64,000 bases of DNA, taken from Gloeothece verrucosa PCC 7822 (GTDB taxonomy: Bacteria > Cyanobacteriota > Cyanobacteriia > Cyanobacteriales > Microcystaceae). Under the pieces are notes generated by a model. It did not search any database. It saw only the letters and a list, made by a program, of their open reading frames with translations, and was not told the origin of the DNA. Numbering within the stretch: the first letter of the stretch is position 1; each line of letters opens with the position of its first letter. The stretch lies in contig NC_014501.1 in assembly GCF_000147335.1 (NCBI RefSeq), positions 682,001 to 746,000 on the forward strand, given 5' to 3'. Made by a program: the position numbers and the translations under genes. Below, in pieces: positions 44,839-52,710 of the stretch.

Positions 44839-46139
44839 AATGGGTTGTCTCTTAATTTAAACAGTCGTTGAATACGTTGTCTGATTAAAGTTGCGCCACT
44901 CAAGTCGCCTCGAGATTCTTTAAGAAGGGCAAGGTGTATTAAAGCTTCCTCGCAATTGGGGTCTAGATAAACCACTTTCTGAAAATATTGTTCAGCTTCA
45001 ATTTCTGAGCCTAATGCTTGATAAATTTGACCTAGTAATAGATAGGCTTGAGGGTCACTAGGGGTTTGATTCAGATAGGCTCGACATAACGATGCCGCTT
45101 GTTCTAAGGCTCCTGAATCAGCTAAATCTCTGGCTTGAGCGAGTGGATTTTTAGGGGGGGATTGTGGATGGTTAGCAAGAGATAAAGGAGAAATTGTTTG
45201 CCCTTTTTTAAGATGTGTTTGTGCTTGAGCTAGAGAAGTAAGCTCAGTTGGGTTGCTAGGGCGAATTTTTTTCTGAATAATAGATTTTTCCGGTTTTGGG
45301 TTTTTGTGTTTGGCTCTTTTTTCATTTTTTTGATAGACAAAAGCATAAGGATAATCAATAACTTGAAATCGGGGAGAAGGCAGCAAAGCAATTTCCGGAG
45401 ATCCGACAAAGAGAAAACCGCGAGGAACTAATAACTGGTCTAACCTATCTATAGCACGAGAACGAGCCGAAACATCTAAATAAATCAATAAATGACGACA
45501 AAAAATGATCTGATAAGGCTTGTGAACCGGTAAGTGAGGACCTAAAAGGTTGCCTTCTTTAAATTGAACCGTTTCTCGAACTAGCTCAGACAATTGATAG
45601 CTTTCTTGAATTTGATGAAAATAATGATTTTTGGGGAGAGTGAGGTCTTCTCGAAAAGAGTTTTCTCCATAAACCGCTTTTTTAGCTTTTTCTAAGGCTC
45701 TATGACTGATATCAAGCGCATCAATTTGAAACTGGTTAGAGGTTAATCCTGCTTCTAACAAGGTGATGGCGATAGAGTAGGGTTCTTCTCCTGTAGAACA
45801 AGGCAGACTCAAGACTCTTAAAATTGAGACAGGCTGGGGGGCCGAACGAGTTCTGCACTTTGGCTTTAACCACTCAGTTTTGACATATTTGTGCAAAAAT
45901 TTAAAAGCTTCCCGATGGCGAAAAAACCAAGTTTCCGGGACAACAATTTGGTCAATCAGTTCCCACCATTCTTGAGAAGAGGTTTCTAGAAATTGCACAT
46001 AACTTTTTAAATCTGGCAAATCACAGGCTAACCGGCGGTTTTCTAAAGCGTTGGTGATTTGTCTAGCATTAATGCTATCTTTTTTTAAACCGATTTTTTG
46101 TTGTAATAAAGCTTCTATTTGTTTTTCTTCTGGAGTCAT
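44835..46139 (-). CDS. cheR: CheR-type chemoreceptor methyltransferase with TPR tail
   Basis: This 434-aa protein has an N-terminal helical domain and a SAM-binding methyltransferase core (VLSLPCSTGEEPYSIAITLLEAG; FCRHLLIYLD). A C-terminal TPR pair (ASLCRAYLNQTPSDPQAY, LGQIYQALGSEIEAEQYF) follows. It methylates receptor glutamates. A dispersed 26-bp repeat is embedded in the coding region (45834-45859), adding KCRTRSAPQ before the core. That repeat recurs 500 bp away. The gene precedes the receptor, and no cheA, cheB or cheY is visible here. Confidence 0.88.
   Translation of the reverse strand: MTPEEKQIEALLQQKIGLKKDSINARQITNALENRRLACDLPDLKSYVQFLETSSQEWWELIDQIVVPETWFFRHREAFKFLHKYVKTEWLKPKCRTRSAPQPVSILRVLSLPCSTGEEPYSIAITLLEAGLTSNQFQIDALDISHRALEKAKKAVYGENSFREDLTLPKNHYFHQIQESYQLSELVRETVQFKEGNLLGPHLPVHKPYQIIFCRHLLIYLDVSARSRAIDRLDQLLVPRGFLFVGSPEIALLPSPRFQVIDYPYAFVYQKNEKRAKHKNPKPEKSIIQKKIRPSNPTELTSLAQAQTHLKKGQTISPLSLANHPQSPPKNPLAQARDLADSGALEQAASLCRAYLNQTPSDPQAYLLLGQIYQALGSEIEAEQYFQKVVYLDPNCEEALIHLALLKESRGDLSGATLIRQRIQRLFKLRDNPL
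45834..45859. repeat. 26-bp repeat in cheR, copy 1
   Basis: CTGGGGG-G-CCGAACGAGTTC-T-GCACT in the cheR coding sequence matches the intergenic copy at 46339-46364 with two mismatches. It encodes KCRTRSAPQ on the minus strand. Confidence 0.75.
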
Positions 46140-46338
46140 TAGCGATTAGTCATGAGTCGTTAGTCTTTCCCCTACTCTTTATATCCTACTCCCTACTCAT
46201 AGGTCGTCTTTAAATGTGGAGTGGAAAGCTAGAGAAGCTCTTAAAAGTCTGTACCCAAATTAGGCTCAGTTGAACTATTCAACAAATGGACACTCCTCTT
46301 TATGTGAGTGTGTATGGGGAGAAATGATGGATTATGGA

Positions 46339-46364
46339 CTGGGGGACCGAACGAGTTCCGCACT
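46339..46364. repeat. 26-bp repeat in the cheW-cheR gap, copy 2
   Basis: This is the non-coding copy of the repeat found inside cheR. The surrounding gap (46140-46390) contains only short imperfect TAGTC/GACTA repeats and no gene. Confidence 0.75.
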
Positions 46365-46390
46365 AAGGACTATAGACTAAGGGCTATGGA

Positions 46391-46819
46391 CTAATAACTG
46401 TATAAAACTCGCAGTTGTTCTATCTCAGGAAATAGAGACTCCACACACAACAGTTCAATGATCCGATGACCATCCATAATAATATTTCCCCGAACACTTT
46501 CTGGTTCCTCAACAGATGATTTATTTAATGTATCAGTAACTTGTTCGGCCATCAGTCCTAAATAATCCCTCTGTTCGGGTTTACCTGGATACTGGACTAT
46601 GATAATTCTTGTACTCAAGCAAAGACTACAGGGTTTTCCTTGAATTAATAGAGATAAATCAATAACAGGGATCACTCTGCCTCGGTAATTAAATAAACCG
46701 GCTACGTAGTCCGGTGCCTGGTACAGTTTTCTAACATTCACCCTAGGGATCACTTCAACAACCCTTAAACTGTCTATGGCGTATAGCTGATCGCCCAAAT
46801 AAAACAGTAACAGTAACAT
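46391..46819 (-). CDS. cheW: CheW-like chemosensory adaptor
   Basis: This 142-aa CheW fold has LLFYLGDQLYAIDSLRVVEVI, then YQAPDYVAGLFNYRGRVIPVIDLS, a conserved family core that links receptors to the CheA kinase. Length matches single-domain CheW. It is upstream of cheR and the receptor on the same strand. The histidine kinase partner must lie elsewhere. Confidence 0.9.
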   Translation of the reverse strand: MLLLLFYLGDQLYAIDSLRVVEVIPRVNVRKLYQAPDYVAGLFNYRGRVIPVIDLSLLIQGKPCSLCLSTRIIIVQYPGKPEQRDYLGLMAEQVTDTLNKSSVEEPESVRGNIIMDGHRIIELLCVESLFPEIEQLRVLYSY

Positions 46820-46972
46820 CGGTGCTAGTGTTGGTTTTTATGCTTTCCCCATTGTCTCTCTATTTGGTCTATAGTGATACAAAAAAAACATAATTTTTCT
46901 GCGGAACTTGATAGGATGACAGTGTAGCTAATCTTGGCAAGCTGTTAAATAGATACATCTAGGAGCTTTTTT

Positions 46973-47569
46973 ATGAACAAACAACCTACTTATTCTAAGT
47001 CTGAAGATGCTCTCGTCACTGTTAGAAGCGAATTGCTAAGTTCCATCTTAGAAGAAGAATTTGCCTACTCTTGGAATCAGGATGCTCTCTCGGCTGACCT
47101 GTATGTGACTGAATTAGAAGATGATTTTGCTCTTTGTGACTGTTTAGATGATGAAGAGCTAACTAGCGGCGCTGATCAGTTATTTTCTAATCTCCATCAA
47201 TGCTGGAGCCAAGCGGATCACTCTGTGGTCAAACTCACTCTCTGGGAACGCTTTGGTCAAGTTGTCCCTTCCCATCAATTAGATAAAATTATGGATTATG
47301 CTCAAAATATTGCTTCTTTAAATTTGTCACCCTTAGAGCAATTAATCCAATGTGTTAAGCCTTTACTCTCCCATTGGTCAGAAGACGATTTACAAATTTT
47401 TGCTCGTCCTTTGGTTTATGCGATGCGAGGCACCACAGAATTACGCCAAGCACCTTGGGATGAACTGTCGGAAATTGATCAAGTCCGTCTAACTATGAAA
47501 ATTGCTCAAGAAGCGATTGTCCAATTTCAAAAACAAAACTCATCTACATTGTCAGAATCAGAAGGTTAG
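46973..47569 (+). CDS. Hypothetical protein, 198 aa
   Basis: This acidic soluble protein is mostly helical, with an acidic stretch (TELEDDFALCDCLDDEEL) and a helical C-terminal half ending VRLTMKIAQEAIVQFQKQ. It has no signal peptide or known motif. GGAGC seven bases before the ATG supports the start. It diverges from cheW. Function is unknown. Confidence 0.7.
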   Translation: MNKQPTYSKSEDALVTVRSELLSSILEEEFAYSWNQDALSADLYVTELEDDFALCDCLDDEELTSGADQLFSNLHQCWSQADHSVVKLTLWERFGQVVPSHQLDKIMDYAQNIASLNLSPLEQLIQCVKPLLSHWSEDDLQIFARPLVYAMRGTTELRQAPWDELSEIDQVRLTMKIAQEAIVQFQKQNSSTLSESEG

Positions 47570-47616
47570 GAATTTTTGCCGCTTTTCCTAACCGACTTTT
47601 TTTTCAGCTATCTGGA

Positions 47617-47814
47617 TTATTTTTGATTGGCTCTGGTATCTTGAACCGCCGCCCAGAAGAATAATCCAGTTAGGGGGATACTCGCTGCTAAAATTAGCCC
47701 GGTGATCGTGTTTCCTAGATCAGGGGTTCCCGAAGATAGTTCAAAAATACTGCCGACAGCAGCAATCGCAGCAATACAAGATCCCAATAACAACACCCCA
47801 CTTTTTGGCGTCAC
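47617..47814 (-). CDS. Small two-helix membrane protein, 65 aa
   Basis: Two hydrophobic segments (VLLLGSCIAAIAAVGSIF and TITGLILAASIPLTGLFFWAAV) are joined by a polar loop with ELSSGTPDLGN. It is a typical short conserved cyanobacterial membrane protein of unknown function. It is 33 bp downstream of the deformylase gene on the same strand. Confidence 0.65.
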   Translation of the reverse strand: MTPKSGVLLLGSCIAAIAAVGSIFELSSGTPDLGNTITGLILAASIPLTGLFFWAAVQDTRANQK

Positions 47815-47847
47815 TCTTCTTAAGCTCCTCTAATTAGATGTAAAAAA

Positions 47848-48429
47848 TTAAGCAATGGGTTTAACAGCTTGCAGACTGAACCCATGCTTTTTTAATTCTT
47901 CAGTTAATGCTAAATTATTCCCTACCCGATCGACAAACATAACGCCATTAAGATGATCCATTTCATGTTGAATCACCCGGGCTAAGAGTCCGGTGGCTTT
48001 CAGTTTTTTGGGCCGTCCGCTTTCATCTTTAAAGCTGACTTCGATGGCTTTAGGACGCACTACATCTAAATAAACTCCCGGAATGCTGAGACATCCCTCT
48101 TCAAATTGACATAAGTCGCGGCTAAAGTGCGTGATTTGAGGATTAATTAAGATTATGGGCTGATTGGTGGCATTATCCGGTTCACAGTCCACCACGAGAA
48201 GTTGTTTATTAACCGCTACTTGAGGCGCGGCTAAACCGATCCCATTAGCACTATACATGGTTTGAAGCATTTCTTTGGCTAATTGCCGCACTGCGTCGTC
48301 AACTTTAGCAATGCGTTTAGCCGGCTGACGCAACACGCGATCACCGAGATAATGTATTTCTAGGGGAGGATTTTCTAATTTTTGCTTATCGACAGTAACA
48401 AGGGATGTCATGGACTTATCTAAGGTCAA
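47848..48429 (-). CDS. def: Peptide deformylase
   Basis: This 193-aa protein has all three deformylase motifs: GIGLAAPQ (63-70), EEGCLS (110-115, metal ligand C113) and QHEMDHLNG (H155 and H159 metal ligands, E156 catalytic). It removes the formyl group from nascent proteins. It precedes tRNA-Lys and marks the last core gene before the inserted element. Confidence 0.95.
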   Translation of the reverse strand: MTLDKSMTSLVTVDKQKLENPPLEIHYLGDRVLRQPAKRIAKVDDAVRQLAKEMLQTMYSANGIGLAAPQVAVNKQLLVVDCEPDNATNQPIILINPQITHFSRDLCQFEEGCLSIPGVYLDVVRPKAIEVSFKDESGRPKKLKATGLLARVIQHEMDHLNGVMFVDRVGNNLALTEELKKHGFSLQAVKPIA

Positions 48430-48578
48430 TATCGGTTTATGGTAGCTTTTTTGATCTTAGCTTAATTATGGGGTGGACAATGCCCAGCCAAAAACCCTAG
48501 GGGATGTTAAGCAACTGTAACCCACTACAGCTAATCTGAGTAAAATTCTCGGTGATTTTAATGTATACTTAAAAATAG

Positions 48579-48650
48579 GGGTGACTAGCTCAATGGTAGA
48601 GCATCGGACTCTTAATCCGCTGGTTCAGGGTTCGAGTCCCTGGTCACCCA
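48579..48650 (+). tRNA. tRNA-Lys(CTT)
   Basis: This 72-nt cloverleaf has acceptor stem GGGTGAC/GTCACCC, D arm GCTC-AATGGTA-GAGC and anticodon loop CTCTTAA (anticodon CTT). The T arm is CAGGG-TTCGAGT-CCCTG and the discriminator base is A. No CCA is encoded. The last bases border the integrative element, so the gene's 3' end is the probable attachment core. Confidence 0.95.
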
Positions 48651-48666
48651 CTTCTCTTAATCCTCA

Positions 48667-48699
48667 ACTGACATAAACTGACATAAAAACTGACATAAA
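48667..48699. repeat. Three direct repeats ACTGACATAAA next to the tRNA
   Basis: ACTGACATAAA occurs at 48667-48677, 48677-48687 and 48689-48699, starting 17 bases from the tRNA end. The position fits arm-type binding sites of a tyrosine integrase or its excisionase at attL (inference). Confidence 0.6.
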
Positions 48700-48846
48700 A
48701 ATCAGCCCCTTTTTTAGGTACAGATACGAGGCTACAATTGTCCTTTATAATTTCTTTACCTTAAATTAAGGTTTTTTTCCGATTCCTTTACTCAGTTGTA
48801 GAGGGTAGCTTAGTAGTAGGTTCTTAAATAATAGATAGGATTGACT

Positions 48847-49149
48847 ATGACAGCTTTTACCTCTTCAGATATACCAGCGACAATCAACACATTAGAGAAA
48901 TTGCACGTCTGGTCTGGGATGATTTTAAATTACCTTTACCCAGAAACAACGGTTATCGAATCTACGGGGAACGCTGCGCGAGTAGCTACCTCCGCACCGT
49001 TTGAAATTACCGCAGTAAGCCCCCCGGAATGGCAGAATATCAGCCGCACTAACATCAAATTGAATAAAAATTGGCAAAGACAGGGAAAGCGCTGGGAACA
49101 CGCTAATGATATCGGCTCCGCTTCCATCCCTGCTGAATTTAAGATATGA
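48847..49149 (+). CDS. Hypothetical protein of the element, 100 aa
   Basis: The start is the ATG at 48847. A TTG six bases upstream would add two residues. The protein has no signal peptide. It contains SSDIPATINTLEKLHVWSGMILNYLYP and a charged C-terminal half with WQRQGKRWEHANDIG. No family recognised. It is the first gene of the rightward module and 15 bp before the Pro-Val protein, so it may be cotranscribed as a partner. Confidence 0.55.
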   Translation: MTAFTSSDIPATINTLEKLHVWSGMILNYLYPETTVIESTGNAARVATSAPFEITAVSPPEWQNISRTNIKLNKNWQRQGKRWEHANDIGSASIPAEFKI

Positions 49150-49164
49150 ATTTTAATTAAATAA

Positions 49165-51630
49165 ATGACTACTGCTACTGCTTCCCCTCCGGTTGGGACC
49201 CCAGGGGGAACCGCTACCCCTACGCTCCCTCCAACCGGCAATCCTGGGGGAGCGGCTAATAATATTGTCCCCTACAGTCGCCCTTACCAGTTCCCCCCAG
49301 AAGGAAAACCCCCGACAACTCCTCCAAAAAACCCCTTTCGATTACCAAGAGGGCTTTCCAGAGCATTGTTTAGAGACTTTAACAATGCAAAGCAAGGAAT
49401 CGCAGCAGAAGGAATGGTGCCGGGGATTCCCATGAGTACGGCTCAATTTTTAGACCCGGGCATGGCTTGTGATTTGGGATTAGGGCCTTGTTCTCATTCT
49501 CCTGAAATGCCAGCCGATTCGCCTTTCAAAGGCGGTCAAGGTTTTGTTAATTATGTAGTTGAGGGAGAGGCAGAGTGTCTGTTTGAACCTCCCTCTGGTA
49601 AGCCAACCCCTTATACAGCCTATTATCGGGGAGTTCTTAGAGGAAAAATAGTAGGTACCGGCGAGTTGAATTTTACGGGGGGAAATTATTTTTATGGCCC
49701 GCCATTAAATATAATTCGCCAAAATGCAACCGGAAGCCAAGAAAAAACATCGATTCCAGCTTATTGGAATTCTCTGCAAACTTATAATTTAGTTCCTTGG
49801 AATAACCGACAAATAAGTTTAAAAATTACTAAAATAACTAGAGAAGACGGAAAACCTGACATTGACGGGAATCCACCGCCGTTAGCAGACGCTAAACCTC
49901 GCCCCATTAGCCCCAGCTATGCGACCCCAACGATCGCACCGCCTCCAGAAACTATACCTGATGCGCCTCCCCCTCTTCCTGAGAAATTACCAGATGAAGA
50001 CGGAGAGAATGATATTGTCCCCTTTAGACGACCTCCTAAACCGGTAGAACCCGAACCGGAGGAACCGCCGCCGCCTGAACCCGAACCGGAGGAGCCGCCG
50101 CCGCCGCCTGAACCCGAACCCGAAGAACCTAAGCCACCAGAACCAGAAGACCCACCTAAACCAGAGAAACAGCCAGAACCCAAACCACCCGGACAACCTA
50201 AGCCAAAGGAAAAAAAACCGGAAGATCCAGATTTTTGTCCCTTACCACAACAACCGATTCCCCCTCCTGAACCGGTTCCTGTACCGGTTCCCGTTCCTGT
50301 GCCTGTACCGGTTCCTGTGCCTGTACCGGTTCCCGTTCCTGTGCCTGTACCGGTTCCTGTGCCTGTACCGGTTCCCGTTCCTGTACCGGTTCCCGTTCCT
50401 GTGCCTGTACCGGTTCCTGTGCCTGTACCGGTTCCCGTTCCTGTACCAGTTCCTGTGCCGGTTCCCGTTCCTGTACCAGTTCCTGTGCCGGTTCCCGTTC
50501 CTGTACCAGTTCCTGTGCCGGTTCCCGTTCCTGTGCCTAGTCCTCCTGTATACATTCCTTATCCCGTTCCTAGCCCTCCTATATATGTTCCCGTTCCTAC
50601 CCCCTACCCTGTTCCTACCCCCTACCCCGTTCCTACCCCTTACCCTGTTCCTACCCCCTACCCCGTTCCTAGTCCTTACCCTGTTCCTACCCCCTACCCC
50701 GTTCCTACCCCCTACCCCGTCCCAAATCCTAACCCTAATCCAAACCCCAACCCTAATCCTAATCCAAACCCTAATCCTAATCCGGTTCCTGGACCGAACC
50801 CAAGCCCTAATCCTAAACCTGGGCCGGTTCCTAATCCTATTCCAGACCCAACACCAAATCCGACTCCAAACCCAGGGCCATATCCAACCCCTGACCCAAG
50901 CCCATCTCCTAAACCTAAACCCAACCCTAAACCATGCACTTGTATAGAAGATATGGATTGCGACCCATGCCAAAGTTTAGAGGTGTCTATTAAGGGCACG
51001 ATTGAAACGACAGACTGCGAAAAATTCGCTGATATTCCAGAAGGAGCATCCCAAGAAGAAATCAACGAACTTTTAACCAAAAAAATTTCTTACCAAGGCA
51101 AAGGATTAGAAGGATTATCTTCTCAAATGAGCGCCTTAGCAGAATTAATTAATATGCTTCGAAGTGACATTTGTAAGATTGAAACTACTGCCTATGCTCT
51201 AGTGCCTGAATGGTGGCAAGTGAGGAGAGGCGGTGATATTCCACAGTTAGTAGTAGGGTATCGAAAAGATAGGAGCTACTATGCTCTAACAATCCCTCAT
51301 TTTATGGAACAAAAAAGACTTCATTTAGAAAAAAACAAACCGATAACTTATAGAAAAGGGCAACAAGAGATTATCTGCACTCTTGACGATAATAGTAAAT
51401 TTATTGCCAATTGTTACAGTCAGCAAGAAGCGATGAGGTTATGGGAATTCTGGAAAAAATACATTAATCCAGAATTTATGAAAAAGCCTGTTAACATCAA
51501 AATCGGCCCTCGTAAAGGAGTTGACTTAAAAGATTATCAAGTAGAAGCTGCCCTCGCTAGATATTTTAAACAAGGTCAAGAAAACACAATCCCTGAGTGG
51601 GAAATTCAATGGAGAAAAAAAGGTAAATAA
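49165..51630 (+). CDS. Large Pro-rich repeat protein with 44 Pro-Val units
   Basis: This 821-aa protein lacks an obvious signal peptide. Residues 1-260 form an unknown N-terminal domain, followed by Pro/Glu linkers. An uninterrupted (Pro-Val)44 tract (residues 370-457) leads into PTPYPV and PNPN repeats (to about 590). The tract should form a stiff polyproline-II-like rod. A Cys-rich step ([13 protein letters not shown]) precedes a C-terminal globular domain of about 220 residues with [20 protein letters not shown] and [10 protein letters not shown] spike- or fibre-like or surface-linking protein is plausible. A structural protein of a satellite or conjugative element is an alternative. No close family known to me. 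Confidence 0.7.
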   Translation: MTTATASPPVGTPGGTATPTLPPTGNPGGAANNIVPYSRPYQFPPEGKPPTTPPKNPFRLPRGLSRALFRDFNNAKQGIAAEGMVPGIPMSTAQFLDPGMACDLGLGPCSHSPEMPADSPFKGGQGFVNYVVEGEAECLFEPPSGKPTPYTAYYRGVLRGKIVGTGELNFTGGNYFYGPPLNIIRQNATGSQEKTSIPAYWNSLQTYNLVPWNNRQISLKITKITREDGKPDIDGNPPPLADAKPRPISPSYATPTIAPPPETIPDAPPPLPEKLPDEDGENDIVPFRRPPKPVEPEPEEPPPPEPEPEEPPPPPEPEPEEPKPPEPEDPPKPEKQPEPKPPGQPKPKEKKPEDPDFCPLPQQPIPPPEPVPVPVPVPVPVPVPVPVPVPVPVPVPVPVPVPVPVPVPVPVPVPVPVPVPVPVPVPVPVPVPVPVPVPVPVPVPVPVPVPVPVPVPVPSPPVYIPYPVPSPPIYVPVPTPYPVPTPYPVPTPYPVPTPYPVPSPYPVPTPYPVPTPYPVPNPNPNPNPNPNPNPNPNPNPVPGPNPSPNPKPGPVPNPIPDPTPNPTPNPGPYPTPDPSPSPKPKPNPKPCTCIEDMDCDPCQSLEVSIKGTIETTDCEKFADIPEGASQEEINELLTKKISYQGKGLEGLSSQMSALAELINMLRSDICKIETTAYALVPEWWQVRRGGDIPQLVVGYRKDRSYYALTIPHFMEQKRLHLEKNKPITYRKGQQEIICTLDDNSKFIANCYSQQEAMRLWEFWKKYINPEFMKKPVNIKIGPRKGVDLKDYQVEAALARYFKQGQENTIPEWEIQWRKKGK
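50272..50538 (+). repeat. Pro-Val coding tandem repeat tract
   Basis: Variants of an 18-base block (CCGGTTCCTGTGCCTGTA and similar) repeat for 267 bases and encode 44 Pro-Val units. Antisense long frames over this tract are GT-repeat artefacts. Length variation between strains is expected. Confidence 0.85.
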
Positions 51631-51631
51631 A

Positions 51632-51772
51632 ATGATTATTAAATATCAATCAGTTCAAGAATACGCGAAACAAAATTTTATGTGTCCTCGTAACGTTACT
51701 CGTAAGTGTAAACTCGGAGAAATTAAAGCTAAAAAACTAAAAGGGCAATGGCTGATCATCGTCTCATATTGA
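51632..51772 (+). CDS. 46-aa HTH/excisionase-like protein (1)
   Basis: The frame starts at the ATG two bases after the Pro-Val gene stop. It has the small MerR/AlpA-like wing-helix pattern of excisionases: SVQEYAKQNFMCPRNVTRK, then LGEIKAKKLKGQWLI. The palindrome GTAACGTTAC lies inside the coding sequence. Very short, so function as an excision factor or regulator is inferred only from pattern. Confidence 0.6.
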   Translation: MIIKYQSVQEYAKQNFMCPRNVTRKCKLGEIKAKKLKGQWLIIVSY

Positions 51773-51909
51773 TCATTCACTGGACTCTCATTAGACTCTC
51801 ATTCACGCTTTGCCCTTAACCCCTAAGCAGACATAATGTCTTGATCATATAGACATAAAACCCAGTCACAGACTAGATTTAAGACAGTTAACAAATCGAG
51901 GAAAAATTT

Positions 51910-52143
51910 ATGTCTGCTCCAATCCAAACCTCTGCCACGCATTTACCCGGCCAATTAGTAGAAGTATCTCAAGCTTTAGCTTTAGCGGAATTAGCCTTGC
52001 CTTCAATTACCCGGCCTAATAACATCGTTATTACCCACGATACCGAAAACCAAACGATGACAGTCACCGCTACTCTTCCTATGGTTCCTAGTATCGGAAT
52101 AAATGGAGTTTCTTATGTTGCTTCTGATTATTTGAGCACTTAA
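51910..52143 (+). CDS. Hypothetical protein of the element, 77 aa
   Basis: This is a soluble, neutral protein with a helical stretch (LVEVSQALALAELALPS) followed by beta-like segments (NIVITHDTENQTMTVTATLPMV). It starts at an ATG preceded by GAGGAAAAATTT. No family is known. It lies in the same rightward series as the Pro-Val protein and may be a small partner or structural protein. Confidence 0.5.
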   Translation: MSAPIQTSATHLPGQLVEVSQALALAELALPSITRPNNIVITHDTENQTMTVTATLPMVPSIGINGVSYVASDYLST

Positions 52144-52202
52144 ATGTGAGTGCTTAAAATCACCGCTACTTTTAATTAAAAAATCAGAACTAGGAAAATA
52201 AC

Positions 52203-52520
52203 ATGGCAACAGATTCAAAAACAGCAATATTCTATATTAATCTTGCTGGGACTAAATATAGTTGGCGAGCCAAAAAAGATGATTATAAAGGAATTGACAA
52301 GGAATTGGGAGTGACCCTAGCCAAAGACACAGAAGACAATCTAGTCTTTGGTGTGGATCGTCCGAAGCCCGTAAGAGTCCGAATTAACCTCGCAGGAGCT
52401 AGACCCATTATTCGTTTCGCAGACCCTCAAAAAATAGAACCTCTGACCGTTAAAGGAAGCCTAAACGGTAAAAAGTACAACGGTAAAAATATTAACTCTG
52501 TAACCGTTGTACAGGGCTAA
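52203..52520 (+). CDS. Hypothetical protein of the element, 105 aa
   Basis: This is a basic, beta-rich protein (AIFYINLAGTKYSWRAKKDDYKG, RVRINLAGARPIIRFADPQ) ending KNINSVTVVQG. The twice-used INLAG motif suggests an internal duplication of a strand pair. No recognised family. TAGGAAAATAAC precedes the ATG. A hairpin follows its stop. Confidence 0.55.
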   Translation: MATDSKTAIFYINLAGTKYSWRAKKDDYKGIDKELGVTLAKDTEDNLVFGVDRPKPVRVRINLAGARPIIRFADPQKIEPLTVKGSLNGKKYNGKNINSVTVVQG

Positions 52521-52531
52521 TTAATTAGAAA

Positions 52532-52552
52532 AGCTAGGTTTTTAACCTAGCT
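52532..52552. promoter_or_regulatory. Perfect 9-bp inverted repeat AGCTAGGTT-TTT-AACCTAGCT
   Basis: The repeat is perfect over 9+9 bases and sits between the 105-aa gene stop and the next small HTH gene, only eight bases upstream of its ATG. It has no run of T on the plus strand, so an operator or RNA attenuator is more likely than a terminator. Confidence 0.5.
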
Positions 52553-52559
52553 AAAAACC

Positions 52560-52688
52560 ATGAAAATTCCCATAGAAGAATTCGCGAGACGTAACAATAT
52601 TTGCGTCAGAAAAGTAAAAGCGTTGGCTGACCTAGGGAAAATAACCTTAATTCAGCACCGAGGCAAATACTACGTGGAAGTCGATTAA
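52560..52688 (+). CDS. 42-aa HTH/excisionase-like protein (2)
   Basis: MKIPIEEFARRNNICVRK and VKALADLGKITLIQHRGKYYV give the same HTH-wing pattern as the 46-aa protein 900 bp upstream, though sequence identity is low. Two such proteins in one element suggest one excisionase and one regulator, or a recent pair. Assignment by pattern only. Confidence 0.55.
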   Translation: MKIPIEEFARRNNICVRKVKALADLGKITLIQHRGKYYVEVD

Positions 52689-52710
52689 ACCCAACAATCA
52701 AAATCGAGGA

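Noticed and set aside
50272-50538. Possible CRISPR array
   Set aside because: The repeats are contiguous short coding units without spacers. No cas gene is nearby.
49917-50555. Long antisense Gly-Thr repeat frame over the Pro-Val tract
   Set aside because: It is the complement of the Pro-Val repeat. The codon pattern is a low-complexity artefact and the plus-strand gene has a clear start, length and globular ends.
50242-51080. Other antisense and offset frames (Arg/Asn-rich, Gly-Leu-rich) over the same gene
   Set aside because: They are produced by the same tandem repeat in other frames and have no ribosome site or plausible domain.
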